Positions 13,056-25,940 of a stretch of 64,000 nt of DNA are shown here, piece after piece (the stretch's first letter is position 1; every line of letters starts with the position of its first letter). Below the pieces are notes generated by a model, which had not been told where the DNA came from, did no database searches, and worked only from the letters and a program-made list of their open reading frames with translations. A program made the position numbers and the translations under genes. The DNA comes from Panulirus ornatus (Eukaryota; Arthropoda; Malacostraca; Decapoda; Palinuridae), in assembly GCF_036320965.1 (NCBI RefSeq), contig NC_092279.1:15803161-15867160 (forward strand), read 5' to 3'.

Positions 13056-13251
13056 CAGCCCTGACGTGGACGGGGACGGAGAGGATGGTGCCAGCGGCGG
13101 AGGAGGCGCGGCAGGAGTAGGTGGCGGCGTGGACGGCGGCGGTGTAGGCGTAAGGCGGGAAGGGCAGGAACTGTAAGGACCCGTTGGCGTGGACGACCCT
13201 CACCTCCGGCACCTCCCCCACCACCTCCCCACCGCTGACCCACTCCACCAT
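13056..13251 (-). CDS. Dscam: Dscam-family cell-adhesion gene, exon for second half of Ig domain 1
   Basis: This is an internal exon of a Down syndrome cell adhesion molecule-like protein, an Ig/FNIII receptor that acts in neurite self-avoidance and, in arthropods, immunity (family knowledge). On the minus strand a TTTTTGCAG acceptor precedes the exon and a GTGAGTAAC donor follows it. The 196-bp exon is open throughout (phase 0 in, phase 1 out). The translation starts MVEW, where W is the Ig C-strand tryptophan. It continues through VRVVHANGSLQFLPFPP to HAATYSCRA, where C is the F-strand cysteine, and ends GTILSVPVHVRAG. NGSLQFLPFPP...H..TY.C..S...G.I.S..VHV is the characteristic end of Dscam Ig1. 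NGS is an N-glycosylation sequon. The first residue is not an initiator; coding continues from the exon at 35.2-35.4 kb. The later exons are not in the window. Which Dscam paralogue this is cannot be told. Confidence 0.87.
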
Positions 13252-13310
13252 CTGCAAAAACGAACCATGATGTATGAGTACATTGGGGTTGGGTCGTGGG
13301 GGGTGGGGAT

Positions 13311-13518
13311 GTCACGACCACGACCACGACCCCTGGAACACGACGGGGACGACCCTAGAGCACGATGGTGCGACACCTGGGTATGATGGCCTGGTCTTTT
13401 CGATCTGACCCCTTAAGGGTTGGGTCGTAGGCCACGCAGTCGCATCTACAGTCGTCCCGTCGTGCTCAAAGGTCGTCCCGTCGTGCTCGAGGGTCGTACC
13501 GTCGTTTTCAAAAGGTCA
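13311..13518. mobile_element. Palindromic (foldback-like) repeat element, copy 1
   Basis: The left arm has degenerate 21-bp units related to GAGCACGACGGTACGA (13345-13372), then GTATGATGGCCTGG and a TCTGACC inner border. The centre is the short palindrome ACCCCTTAAGGGT (13409-13421). The right arm is inverted, with GTCGTGCTCAA-type units to 13518. The same layout recurs at six other places in the window. Confidence 0.6.
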
Positions 13519-13814
13519 AATACAATATTCCAAGCCAATCTATTTATACATGAGGTCACTCCCGGGGCGTCTCCCTCTGAAAAACAACACGACAGGTTAA
13601 TCAGGTCATCATCCTCGTACGATAATGATCCTGTGTTGTTAATTAACACGGTGGCTCATCTCCAGTCCATTAATACTGCAGGTTTAACATCCTCAGCTAA
13701 TATACTGATATTGTGAGTTGCCCTCGGGTCATGAACGTGTCACACAACACCCTCCAGCTGGCACACCGACATGACTGGTCACTCGAAGCATCGGGTCACA
13801 CCATCAATGACCGC

Positions 13815-13831
13815 CACACACACACACACAC

Positions 13832-13874
<43 letters not shown>

Positions 13875-13890
13875 ATACACACACACACAC
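13815..13890. repeat. (CA)n microsatellite, slightly interrupted
   Basis: A CA run with single interruptions (CAACAC, ATACACATACAC). Confidence 0.9.
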
Positions 13891-14309
13891 CGTGAATGGT
13901 CGACATATACAACAGACAGAATTATCTTTCACATCATCTCGTGAAGGAGACGATAGATGTGGTCTGAAACAAAAGTAAAATTGGGTAAAGAAGTGTTCAG
14001 GTAAATAATTACCCAAAAATACAGACAATCGAGTAAAAACTGATACAGCATACCATCATTAACAGAAAATGTATTTAATCAATCATTCCGGATAATACAT
14101 CGTTTATGTAAAAAACTGATAAAGATACACTACATTTGAATGTTGCTGCATAAATACCCAACACAAGTCATAACAGTACAAACTGTTACAGCACAAGATA
14201 CAGTGCATCTACTCTACAGTAAGGAAAGCCAGTGCAGAAGGCCGCGACAGAGTACAGAGAGCAATACAAGAGTACAGAAGACCAGTTCAGATTACAGACA
14301 ACAAGCTCA

Positions 14310-14580
14310 CAAGCCCAGAGTACAGACGACAGCCAGAGTGCAGACGACAGCCCAGAGTACAGACGACCAGCCCAGAGTACAGACGACCAGCCCAGAGTAC
14401 AGACGACCAGCCCAGAGTACAGACGACAAGCCCAGAGTACAGACGACAAGCCCAGAGTACAGACGACAAGCCCAGAGTACAGACGACCAGCCCAGAGTAC
14501 AGACGACCAGCCCAGAGTACAGACGACAAGCCCAGAGTACAGACGACAAGCCCAGAGTACAGACGACCAGTCTGGAGTAC
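14310..14580 (+). repeat. 20-bp minisatellite, about 13 copies
   Basis: The unit is CCCAGAGTACAGACGACCAG with a C/A alternation at one position (GACCAG or GACAAG). Since 20 is not a multiple of three, each frame cycles through all registers and still meets no stop, giving overlapping open frames on both strands that are not genes. Confidence 0.9.
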
Positions 14581-14820
14581 ACATCTCCCATCCCAGAGAG
14601 GCAAGACCATCCCGAGCTCTGTAAACGTCTACGGCACTGGACCACACGTCACTGTCAGAGGAGCTTTACGACTTGCACAGTCAAGTGTTGGGCCTTTGGA
14701 CACAGCGAGGTCCGAGCGCTGGATAAAAGCAAGTGATCAAATCTTAACATTTGTCGTCCTTTTGATCTGTTCATGTGGGGGTTGGTGGAGATGAGCACTC
14801 ACATCTTGGTTCAAGTTTAG

Positions 14821-15125
14821 GTTATCCACTCGCTGCTACTTCAGGTGTGGGCTAGCCACTCGCTGCTACTTCAGGTGTGGGCTAGCCACTCGCTGCTACT
14901 TCAGGTGTGGGCTAGACACTCGCTGCTACTTCAGGTGTGGGCTAGCCACTCGCTGCTACTTCAGGTGTGGGCTAGCCACTCGCTGCTACTTCAGGTGTGG
15001 GCTAGACACTCGCTGCTACTTCAGGTGTGGGCTAGCCACTCGCTGCTACTTCAAGTGTGGGCTAGCCGCTCGCTGCTACTTCAGGTGTGGGCTAGCCGCT
15101 CGCTACCACTTCAGTTATGGGCTAG
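14821..15125 (+). repeat. 30-bp minisatellite, 10 copies
   Basis: The unit contains GCTAGCCACTCGCTGCTACT followed by TCAGGTGTGG. Copies are more than 90% identical; decay increases toward 15100. Confidence 0.9.
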
Positions 15126-15857
15126 CCACTCCTCTGAGGCAAACCGTTCACTGTTAGCTCAACTCCCTCACCTCCCTGGCCATCATCTCTGGGACTGGCT
15201 CTCCATAAAATCTTACATCACCCGGGAGATTATAACCTAGGAGAAGGAGGAGGAGGAGGAGGACGCGGCAGAGGGGAATATCCATACGAGATTAATGACT
15301 CCTGTTGGAAGCCACTTAGCTGGAGCGTCTGATGATTCATTTCCATCCTTCCCTGACGAGTTCCGAACTCGGGGGAGAGACGATAAGTGTGAAGTGGTGT
15401 AGAGAGGATCATGGAATAAACTGAGGCGGTAAACCTGACAACAGCATTCTTCCCACTGACTGTCAGTCTGTAAACCCCAGAGGCCAAGGGGTGGCACATT
15501 AGGGGGGCGCTGTGGTCTATGTGGAGGGGTGAGCGGACGCGATGGGCCTTAGCCAGATCACCGGGAGGGTCTTGTCAGAAGTGACAGGACTTGGGGGGGA
15601 GGCGGTCCTTAGCCACAGCATGAGGAGGGCCCTATTAGAAGCGACACGACATGACACGAGCTCAGGAGAGGAGGAGTCGAGGAAGAAATAGCAAGACGTG
15701 TTAGGCCTGGGCGGAACAGAGAGGAGGACGTTCGGGGTTAACGAGGTTTGAAATAAGACGGCCCATAGGAGAGGAGAGGAGGGCCTGACACACGTGATGT
15801 GACGTATAGGACCATGACAAAGGCAGAGAGCGTGAACGTCGTCCCTTGGGGGGGAAA

Positions 15858-15860
<3 letters not shown>

Positions 15861-15943
<83 letters not shown>
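15861..15943. repeat. (GA)41 microsatellite
   Basis: A perfect polypurine mirror repeat. Confidence 0.95.
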
Positions 15944-15946
<3 letters not shown>

Positions 15947-16374
15947 GGGGACGTAGAAGTCCCTTGTCTGTGAGAAAAAATACAGGGGGGGGGGGTCAGT
16001 AGTAGGGAGACGGTATGCAAGGTTCTGATAGTTGGCTCAAGCGACGGAAGTGACAGGATATGTAGGGCCCAGAGGACGTGTGGGGCCCTAATGGGTATCA
16101 GAGGACGCGTGGGGCCCTAATGGGTATCAGAGGACGTGGGGGGACCTTGGACTAGTGGATGATAGTCTAAGGCTACACTGGGAGAGTTCATAAGTCGGAC
16201 TCCGCTTTCGACTCGAGTATATGAGATAAAACATGCAGAGCCAGAGCATCCCTAACGTGGGAGCGGTACTCCATATAAGCACGCATCACTCCTTTGGATA
16301 ATCGGACCAGTCACTCAGAACTTTAGGCATCCGAACCGGGATCTCAGCTTTTTAGTTGACAGACTTAGGTATCT

Positions 16375-16805
16375 GAGAAATGTGGTGATATTCAGGGCAA
16401 TCAAGATGTTGTGGTGATATCCAGTGTAGTTAAGATGTGGTGATATCTAGGATAGTTAAGATGTTGTGGCGATATCCAGGATAGTTAAGATGTTGTGGTG
16501 ATATCCAGGGTAGTTAAGATATTGTGGCGATATCCAAGATAGTTAAGATGTGATATCCGGAACAGTTAAGATGTTGTGGTGATATCTAGGATAGTTAAGA
16601 TATTGTGGCAATATCCAGGATAGTTAAGATGTTGTGGTGATATCTAGGATATTGTGGCAATATCCATGATAGTTAAGATGTTGTGGCGATATCCAGGATA
16701 GTTAAGATGTTGTGGTGATATCCAGAACAAATAAGATGTTGTGGCGATATCCAAGATAGGTAAGATATTGTGGCGATATCCAGGATAGTTAAGATGTTGT
16801 GGTGA
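16375..16805 (+). repeat. About 29-bp minisatellite, about 15 copies
   Basis: The units read GTTAAGATGTTGTGGTGATA then TCCAGGATA, with variable length (25-31 bp). Confidence 0.85.
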
Positions 16806-18047
16806 TACCAAGTATGTTTACTGCGTTGAACAGTGTAGTCACATACACCCACGAATGGTGTTGTCTTCATCTGTTAACAATAATTTGCTGTGTTACCGTG
16901 CTGAGCAGAATTTCTTCCACATCTCTCTATACCCTGCTGTCTTCCCCTGCTAGCCACAGCAGTTACTTCCTCACCAAGCATTATCTATAGCCCGTTCCCT
17001 CCTGTAGGAGGCCAAGAATGTGCGAGGGCCGTCCGGACACCACCATCGACCTGTCTGGTTCCTCCTGTCCAGACCAGCCACTACCGGCAGACCATAACAA
17101 GTTGAAGCATCAAGCAAGTGTGAGCACCAGGCAGGCCAGGAGTAGAGAGAGCGGTAACCTCCCTCACCAGATAAAAAATTTTTTTCCCCTCTCACACCCT
17201 GACCTGAGAAGATAAGAATATTTCTCTCACACCGCTTTGAGGAGGGGTATTGTTTCTGTTGTCCCTCTGTCTGCTTCCCTGTTGTTTCTTTGTTCTTCTC
17301 TTTCTCTCCCTCTGTACGTCCTCTTTTTTCTCCTTATCTATCTTTATCTTTTTCATTCTGTTCGTCCTGTTTCCTACTTCTATCTCTTATCTATATCCTA
17401 CCACTCTTGTAGATCTATTCATATATCTGTCTCCCTCAACATTAAGAGATTTTCTCTGTCAATGTCTGTCTGTCTGTCTGTCTCTCTCGCTCTCTCTATT
17501 TCCCTCCCTGACCAAAGTAACCCAAGTCAGTAGAAGCATTACGCCAAATTTCATCAAAATGGTCTGTATCCTGACAGTATTCTTGACAACACAGGGAACG
17601 ACGAACGTCTCAGAAAAGATTATTCCCCTCTCATCACCTCTCTCACCCATCCTCCCAGGCTCAAGACCGTACATCTGACTTATCAAAGAACGAAACTGAA
17701 TCAAGTGTTCGAGAACTTTCATTCACCCCACAGACGTATCTCTGGAGGCACTATTACAGTTTTCTATCAAAGGCTATAGAACAGGGTTGTAAGGTGGTGA
17801 TGGGGGATAGGAGAAAGCGGGTACACCCGTGAGGTAAAGGGAGGGAAGGTGAGTACACCCGTGAGGTAAGGGGAGGGAGGGAGGGTTCTCCTTCGCCCTC
17901 CGTTCCAGCAGGAGGTGCTATCTCCTCCTCCTCCTCTCCATCTTTACAAACCGTAGAAATATTTGTGTCCTCCAAATCAGTGAGGAATGAAACAGTGTTA
18001 CGAGGGTTTGTTCGAGTGAGAGGCGAGGTGTGCGCCTCCTCTCTCTC

Positions 18048-18050
<3 letters not shown>

Positions 18051-18124
<74 letters not shown>
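18051..18124. repeat. (TC)37 microsatellite
   Basis: A pure TC run followed by a short (AC)n tail at 18129-18143. Confidence 0.95.
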
Positions 18125-18126
<2 letters not shown>

Positions 18127-19064
18127 GCGCACACACACACACAACTTGGTTCACACTTTCAATAAGGATTATCTGAGAGGGCCTGGAGGCTCCAGTATTT
18201 TTCAGGAATTTACAGCCTCTGTGTAACTTCCTGGAGCTTGAAGGCTTCGGGATTTGTTTTTGAAGCCTGTGGCCAGTTATTGGAGCATGTAGACAATAAT
18301 TTCTAGTTAAGATTTTACGCCCCAACGTTTATTGCGGATTGCGGGCATTGTCTATTATTTTGGGACGGGCCGGCTGCCTCTGGCTTTTATTCGAGAGTGG
18401 AAGATCTGCCTGTTACCGGGAGACTCCAGCTTCCACTGGATACTGATAAGATCTGCCTTCCATTCGGGTTCTAGCTTTTGTTGGGAGGTGTAAAACCCTG
18501 CCTGGCGTGAGGAGGTGTAGATTAAGAGATTTTATTTGATATTTCAACATCTGCCTCTAACTTGAGGCTATCGAGTCTAGAGCTTTTTACTGGGAGTTTC
18601 AGATCTGCCTTTTATTGAAAGCCATATGCTCTAGCTTACACTGAGGACTGTAAGTCTTGGCTTTGGAGACCTTACCCACTCTGTCTGGAATGTCTGGGGG
18701 GGAAACTGAGGCCACAACTGAAGCTTAATCACAGAGCATTTCTTCGTCCCAAGTAGAGTCTGGTTAGGCTGCACGAAATCTTAGGCCAGCGAACATGCTG
18801 ACGCCTCATCACCGTCTACTGGCACCCTGGCACTAAGAAGGGCCAACGCTCGACCCTCAGTCATGAACGTTTAACGACCACTCCACCAGCAGTGTAGGAG
18901 CAACCAACGTCCTCCACAACGTGGTGAAGCCTGTCTACCACAAAGCTGGGCCTATTGTCTGCTGGGGACGTGGCTCGAAAGGAGGTCCTGTATTGTGTTT
19001 CCGTTGCGGTCTAGAGAGAAGGGTGGCCATGGTTCTGTCTCGTGGGAGCGTGGGCCACAGTGGA

Positions 19065-19585
19065 GTTTGGTGGTGGTTGTGGTACTGTGGGCTAGTAGGA
19101 GGTCTAGTCATGGTTGTGGTACTGTGGGCTGGTAGGAAGTCTAGTCATGGTTGTGGTACTGTGGGCTGGTAGGAGGTCTAGTCATGGTTGTGGCACTGTG
19201 GGCTGGTAAGAGGTCTAGTCATGGTTGTGGTACTGTGAGCTGGAAGAAGGTCTAGTCATGGTTGTGGTACTGTGGGCTGGTAGGGGGTCTAGTCATGGTT
19301 GTGGTACTGAGGGCTGGAAAAAGGTCTAGTCATGGTTGTGGTACTGTGGGCTGGTAGGAGGTCTAGTCATGGTTGTGGTACTGTGGGCTGGTAGGTCTAG
19401 TCATGGTTGTGGTACTGTGGGCTGGTAGGAGGTCTAGTATGATTGTGGTACTATAAGCTGGTAGGAGGTCTAGTCATGGTTGTGGTACTATAAGCTGGTA
19501 GGAGGTCTAGTCACGGTTGTGGTACTGTAAGCTGGTATGAGGTCTGGTCATGGTTGTGGTAGCGTAGGCTGGTATGAGGTCTGGC
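19065..19585 (+). repeat. About 37-bp minisatellite, 14 copies
   Basis: The unit contains GTTGTGGTACTGTGGGCTGG and AGGAGGTCTAGTCATG. Length varies by a few bases between copies. Confidence 0.9.
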
Positions 19586-19773
19586 TTAAGAGCCGTGTGG
19601 ACTGGCGTGGACTTCTAGCAACAGCAGCGTCTGGTTCTGTTGTAGGCCGGGCTGCACATGTCTAAGCCCGAGAACAACAATGATCATGGGCCGGCACGGA
19701 GCGATACAGGTGGAGGGAGGGAGAGGCAACGCCAGCCTCCAGACAACAGATAGCGGGAGGGGCAACGCCAGGC

Positions 19774-19776
<3 letters not shown>

Positions 19777-19860
<84 letters not shown>
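19777..19860. repeat. (GA)42 microsatellite
   Basis: A perfect tract. It pairs with the next GA tract 150 bp on. Confidence 0.95.
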
Positions 19861-19862
<2 letters not shown>

Positions 19863-20006
19863 AAAAAAACTCCCCCCCCTCCCACTGCCATTGTCGTGGG
19901 CCAACCTCCTATCATCGAGTTATGCCGCAACATTAATCAATTACACTTTCCGGAACTTTATCAGCCTGTCCGACGCCGGAAGTGCACGACTCCACCGTGA
20001 AATCAC

Positions 20007-20010
<4 letters not shown>

Positions 20011-20097
<87 letters not shown>
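20011..20097. repeat. (GA)43 microsatellite
   Basis: A perfect tract, the second of two long GA tracts within 320 bp. Confidence 0.95.
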
Positions 20098-20104
<7 letters not shown>

Positions 20105-21245
20105 AAAGCCCCCACAACCCGCAAGGGACAACATGGGGACCTCTCCCTCATCCTCTCCACCACGCAACAAAAGGCATCCATCCCCTCCCCCACAACCATC
20201 ATACAAGAGGGTGTTGTTGTTTATCAGTCACGAGAAGAATATTCATACCAGGGGACAAAACTGGGGAGGGAAAGGATAAAAGACTAGACGCAAGAGTTTA
20301 AAAGATCAGTGACTACAAAAAAAAAAGGGGGGGAAGGGAGGGATACATGGGGGAAGTCTTAAGGAAGTCTAGGCTGTCGTCCACCTGGCGGATAGGAAGG
20401 TAACCTGTCATGAGTTACGTCGACCAACGTTATGTGTGCTATGTACATTGTCTCCCCGTGAGATGGTGTTCTGACGTATTACCAACGGTCAAGTGTCTCC
20501 GTTGCTTCCATAAGTTCAGAAGATGGTCTTCTGGGTTCGTGTGAGTTCCAATCCAGCTTTCGGGCCTCCCTTACCCCCTCCCATCCATACTTAACCTCCT
20601 ACTCCCACAATTTAACCTCCATTCCTCCCTCTCCCATTCCTCCCCCATACCTCTCTCTCTCTCCTGAAACAACTCATTCAGAATTGTGAAGGAACAGGAG
20701 GGCGATGATTGTTGGACAGGAATGGGACAGTAAACATGAAAGACGGATGAGGAAAGGGACGAGGAATGAACGGCCAATGTTCCCGTCTCTTGGACAGTGA
20801 GGGAGGGAACGACAGAGTGGGGTGTACGGGATGGGGGGGGGGGGGGGAGAAAGGCTGTAGCAGGGGTTGGAGGAGGTAGAGTCCGGGGGTGACTTGGGGG
20901 TTCGGGGGGAATAACTAAGTTGGGGAGGAGACTGGTATGGTTGGGGAACGTGAGCAACTACCAACAGATTTGGCCCTAACGGGTGATTCCTCCTCTCGTG
21001 TGTGTGTGTGTGTGTGTGTGTCAGAGCTGACTCCACCTCCAGAGGTTACGCGGCGAGTGAAAAGTCACCCTGGGCGAGGCTGTGCCATCTATCGTCAGTT
21101 GACGACACAAGAGCACACGGTCTCGTCAAAGAATTTCTCGCTTCAAAGGAGCCCATCTGTCCCTGCTAATGAGCGAGGCGCAGCCTTGGATTGCAGAAGC
21201 CCCTGGAAAAGAGGCTCTGTGTGTGTGACACCAGGACCATATACA

Positions 21246-21246
<1 letters not shown>

Positions 21247-21313
<67 letters not shown>
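21247..21313. repeat. (TA)33 microsatellite at the LINE 3' end
   Basis: A perfect TA run followed by a 30-base T-rich run (antisense poly-A) that terminates the LINE fragment on the minus strand. Confidence 0.95.
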
Positions 21314-22072
<759 letters not shown>

Positions 22073-22396
22073 GAGTTAATAATCTCCAATACTTACGAAT
22101 TAAACATTTCCATGTTTTATGATTAATATCATATATCGGGAGCCGGCATATCTGTTATTATGCATAATACATACGCCAGAACTGCACAAGGCTGTCATTC
22201 ATTATGTAAAATATGCCGCCGATGGCCAGTTAATTATTCACTTTGTAGAACGGGTATTAATAACTGAACCCCCTGCTTAATGCAGAGCAACGTGTAGCTG
22301 TAGAACGGGTAGTGGGTGAGCACACACTTCCACACACACACACACACAACCTGACCTGCTGATTCCTCGTAGTACACGAGTGCGTCTGTAGTGAGC

Positions 22397-22400
<4 letters not shown>

Positions 22401-22494
<94 letters not shown>

Positions 22495-22501
22495 TGTGTG
22501 T
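22401..22501. repeat. (TC)39(TG)12 compound microsatellite
   Basis: TC repeats to 22478 switch directly into TG repeats to 22501. Confidence 0.95.
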
Positions 22502-22549
22502 AGGGAACTCTGGCGGGCATGTGCCTGCACGAGTGAGGGCAGTGCCAAC

Positions 22550-23000
22550 ACTGTCCTGGTGGGAGGGGGATGGGGAGGTTCATACTAGTGAGGACAGTGC
22601 CGACACTGTCCTGGTGGGGGAGGCGTCCATACCAGTGAGGGCAGCGCAAACACTTCCTCCCGGTTACGAGGGTAAAGGAACCAACTTCCTCCTACAGGAG
22701 GAAGTAGAGGAACTCCTCCTCCCTCCTACCGGACAGTCATCACTCCCCTTGGATATATCCAGGTAAGTACCTCTCCCCCGCTGTCCAGCAGTGCCACAGT
22801 GAGTACCCCTTGGAGAAGTGCCTCCCCATGGGCGGCTATCATTGGCACGGGAAGTACCCCTTCGTTCAGTGCCTCCTCCCAGCTGGCCATCAGTGTCACT
22901 GGTGGCACCCCAGGGGAGTGACCTTCCCCTGCTTGCTATCACTGCCACTGGTGGCTCCCCAGGGGAGTGCCCTTCCCCTGCTGGCCATCACCCCAGGGGA
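22550..23000 (+). repeat. Degenerate tandem repeats of 50-60 bp
   Basis: Two loose families: GTGAGGGCAGTGCCAACACT units (22534-22655) and CCCAGGGGAGTGCCCTTCCC / TGGCCATCA units (22780-23000). Copy boundaries are blurred. Confidence 0.6.
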
Positions 23001-23554
23001 AGACCTAGTCCACGGGATGGCGAGGCAGTAACCCGGCGCCAGGGTGACAACCAACAAGCAATTTGTGGGTGGTGAAGGAGAGGTTATGGCCACCTCGTCC
23101 TCTTCGCCTCCACGACACGTATGCAAATGAGCTGGTCCGGCCTCCAAATGGCTTAATTGTCTTGTTTATTATGTGGCCGGCTGGAGGTGGGCCGCGGGGG
23201 GAGACGACCCGGTCACCAAAACTCCCTGGGGGAGATGTGGAGGGTCTGGTGTGGGGAGAAGGGGAGAGGGAAAAAGGAGGAGGCAGGAGGAAGCGGGGCA
23301 TTAAGAAGGTAGAAAGAGCGGATGAAGAGGGAGGAGGTGATGAGTAAGAAGTGAAGGCGATGCAGGAAGGCGAGAAGGAGAGGGAAACGAAGGGTGACAA
23401 ATGGAAAAGGAGGAGGATAAAGGTGGGAAGAGGAAGAGCAAGGAACGGGAGACAAGAAAAAATGATGGTGGGGAAAGTCGACAGGGAAGAAAGAGGAAGA
23501 GATAACAATACAGGAGGAGGGGAATGTCCTGCACAGGGGAAGCCCCCGCCCTGC

Positions 23555-23890
23555 CACACCCTATAAAACCAGGTGGAGCCCCATCCTACCACACCAGGTG
23601 AAGCCTCGCCCTACCACACCAGGGGAAGCCTCGCCCTCCCACACCAGGTGAAGACCCACCCCACACCAGGTGAAGACCCACCCTGCCACACACTATAAAA
23701 CCAGGTGAAGCCCACGCCCTACCACATCAGTTGAAGCTCCCGCCCTACCACATTAGGTGAAGACCCACCCTGTCACATCCTGTAAAACCAGGTGAAGCCC
23801 CGCTCTACTACACCAGGTGAAGCCTCGCCCTACCACACCAAGCGAAGCGCCGCCCTACCACACCCTATAACACCAGGTGAAGACGTGTGC
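23555..23890 (+). repeat. About 26-bp minisatellite, about 12 copies
   Basis: The units read ACCACACCAGGTGAAGCC then TCGCCCT. A longer variant carries CACACCCTATAAAACCAGG. Confidence 0.8.
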
Positions 23891-24203
23891 GGTCACACAG
23901 GTCAGCACACTGGACCCACAGAGAGGTATATAGTCACACAGGTCACCTTCAGAGGGCAGCACTGCAGGAGGAGGAGGAGGAGGGTGGGTGAGGGAGGGAA
24001 GGAGAAGCCGGCCTTGCCAGGGTAGTGAAGAGTGTTTATGCGTCCGCCGCCATCGGGGAAGAAAGCCTTTAAGGATGTAAACTGGTGGTTTAAAAGAGAG
24101 GTAAGATTGCCAATAGATTCCACCGGCCTGAACTGCCTCTGCCGGATTTACGATATGACTTTTATCTATGGTAAGAATCTGGCCATGTATAAATATACCC
24201 AAG

Positions 24204-24204
<1 letters not shown>

Positions 24205-24273
<69 letters not shown>
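24205..24273. repeat. (TA)34 microsatellite
   Basis: A perfect TA run, 58 bp before palindromic element copy 2. Confidence 0.95.
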
Positions 24274-24276
<3 letters not shown>

Positions 24277-24330
24277 TGGTTCGAATCCGTCTGAGATGCA
24301 CAACGACGATTCGATTCTCTCGCACGCCGA

Positions 24331-24777
24331 TACGACCCTTGAGCACGACCATGCGAGCCTTGAGCACGACCATGCGAGCCTTAAGCACGACCATGCGAGC
24401 CTTGAGCAGGACCATGCGAGCCTTGAGCACGACCATGCGAGCCTTGAGCACGAAGGTGAGGACCCTGCGCACGATGGCCTGGCCGATGACCTGACCATGC
24501 CACGAGTCAGGTCGAAAATCAAACCATCATATTGAAGGTGGAGACGTCGTCCTCCATGGTCGTACTCTCGTGCTCCAGGGTCGTACCCTCGTGCTCCAGG
24601 GTCGTACCCTCGTGTTCCAGGGTCGTACCCTCGTGCTCCAGGGTCGTACCTTCGTGTTCCTGGGTCGTACCCTCGAACTCCAGGGTCGTACTCTCGTGCT
24701 CCTGGGTCGTACCCTCGTGCTCCAGGGTCGTACCCTCGTGCTCCAGGGTCGTACCCTCGCGTTCCAACGGTCAATAA
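24331..24777. mobile_element. Palindromic (foldback-like) repeat element, copy 2 (largest)
   Basis: The left arm holds seven 21-bp units of the type TTGAGCACGACCATGCGAG (24335-24460), then GCACGATGGCCTGGCC and GACCTGACC. A centre of about 15 bp follows. The right arm is inverted: AGGTCGAAAATCAAACCATCAT, then eleven 21-bp units of the type GTCGTACCCTCGTGCTCCAG to 24770. The two arms have homogenised to different unit sequences. Open frames on both strands are period-21 artefacts. Confidence 0.7.
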
Positions 24778-25439
24778 CTCCAACACATACGGACCAACGA
24801 AGTCTCTCTAGCTTAACTACTGCACACAAAAAAAAGACAAAATCTACACAAATTTCTGAATTCCCGATTGATCCAAAATCGAGGGAAAAAACCCGTTTAA
24901 GGTACACTGGAGGAGGCCATCTGGGTAATGAATACAAGGGCCTGTGAGGGAAGCATAGAGGGCGAGGTAAAGATGTGCGAGGAAGTGAATGACGAGTTGA
25001 AAGATGTCATCTCGGTGGAGGACATTATGGACTCGAGACGAGCGGGAGAGAATGGGGAGGAAGAGGAGGAGGAGGAGGAGGAGGAGAAAGACAAGGAGGC
25101 CTTGGAAAACACTGGCATAGCTGGAAAAGGTAATAAGCAGAGTCATACTCACAAGACTTGCAAAGACAAGAGTACCAAGATGCCAGGATATGAACTGAGG
25201 ACGACACACGTAAGGAAAGATGTAAAGAAATGATTTTACAGATTAATAAATGAATGGAATACATAGTGATATGAAACTACGTATTCTGACGATACCATTA
25301 AGCCTACAGTGTCTTGCAGCAGAGGGGGTGTTACGTGCAGGACCTGGCTCACCTTCAGCGTACTGTACACATGGGTCATTACACAAACGTGTACACATGA
25401 AAAAAAAAAAACAGTGATGGTCATGATCACTAGTAATAA

Positions 25440-25442
<3 letters not shown>

Positions 25443-25531
<89 letters not shown>
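25443..25531. repeat. (GA)44 microsatellite
   Basis: A perfect tract. Confidence 0.95.
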
Positions 25532-25532
<1 letters not shown>

Positions 25533-25679
25533 GGAGGGGGGGTAGTGGGTTTACTCACGTGCTGCCCACCCTGGTAGGCCACAACGGATGACCCTGACCA
25601 TGTATCACTGAAGGCCCGCCTCCTCCTCCTCCCTCCCAACCCACACTCCTCCCTCGTCCCCCGCGCACCTCCCCCCCTG

Positions 25680-25940
25680 AATTAAAGCCGTGAAATCCGT
25701 GGTGGGCCGGGCCGTCTCCCGGCCGGGTTTCTTTTTTTTCTTTATCACCGTCGGGGACAATTTATCCGGCGGAGTTAATCCCCGGACATTAGTCAGCGAG
25801 ACAGTTTAATAATTACATTAATAACACGAGCCGTGCGGAGCGCAAATGATGGCTCTCCCCGCCGCGCCTCGGGTTTATAGGACGCCCGCGCGAAGCTTTG
25901 CCGGGGCGAACTTCCTGCCCGGCACAGCCACTAAACAAAC
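25680..25940. other. Unique GC-rich/homeodomain-motif island in the Dscam intron
   Basis: A non-repetitive stretch with CCGGGCC-rich flanks around a TTTAATAATTACATTAATAA cluster near 25807. The base composition and lack of repeats contrast with the surroundings. It may be a conserved regulatory element, or simply unique intron; sequence alone cannot decide. Confidence 0.3.

Noticed and set aside
14140..14736. Overlapping 110-200-codon frames on both strands
   Set aside because: They are produced by a 20-bp repeat without stops in any register.
19680..20301. RERERE / SLSLSL frames, also at other GA/TC tracts
   Set aside because: Translations of dinucleotide microsatellites; the same holds for IYIYIY (AT) and HTHTHT/VCVCVC (CA/GT) frames.
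24928..25233. An acidic (poly-Glu) 101-codon frame
   Set aside because: Driven by a (GAG)n run; no conserved domain and no splice support.
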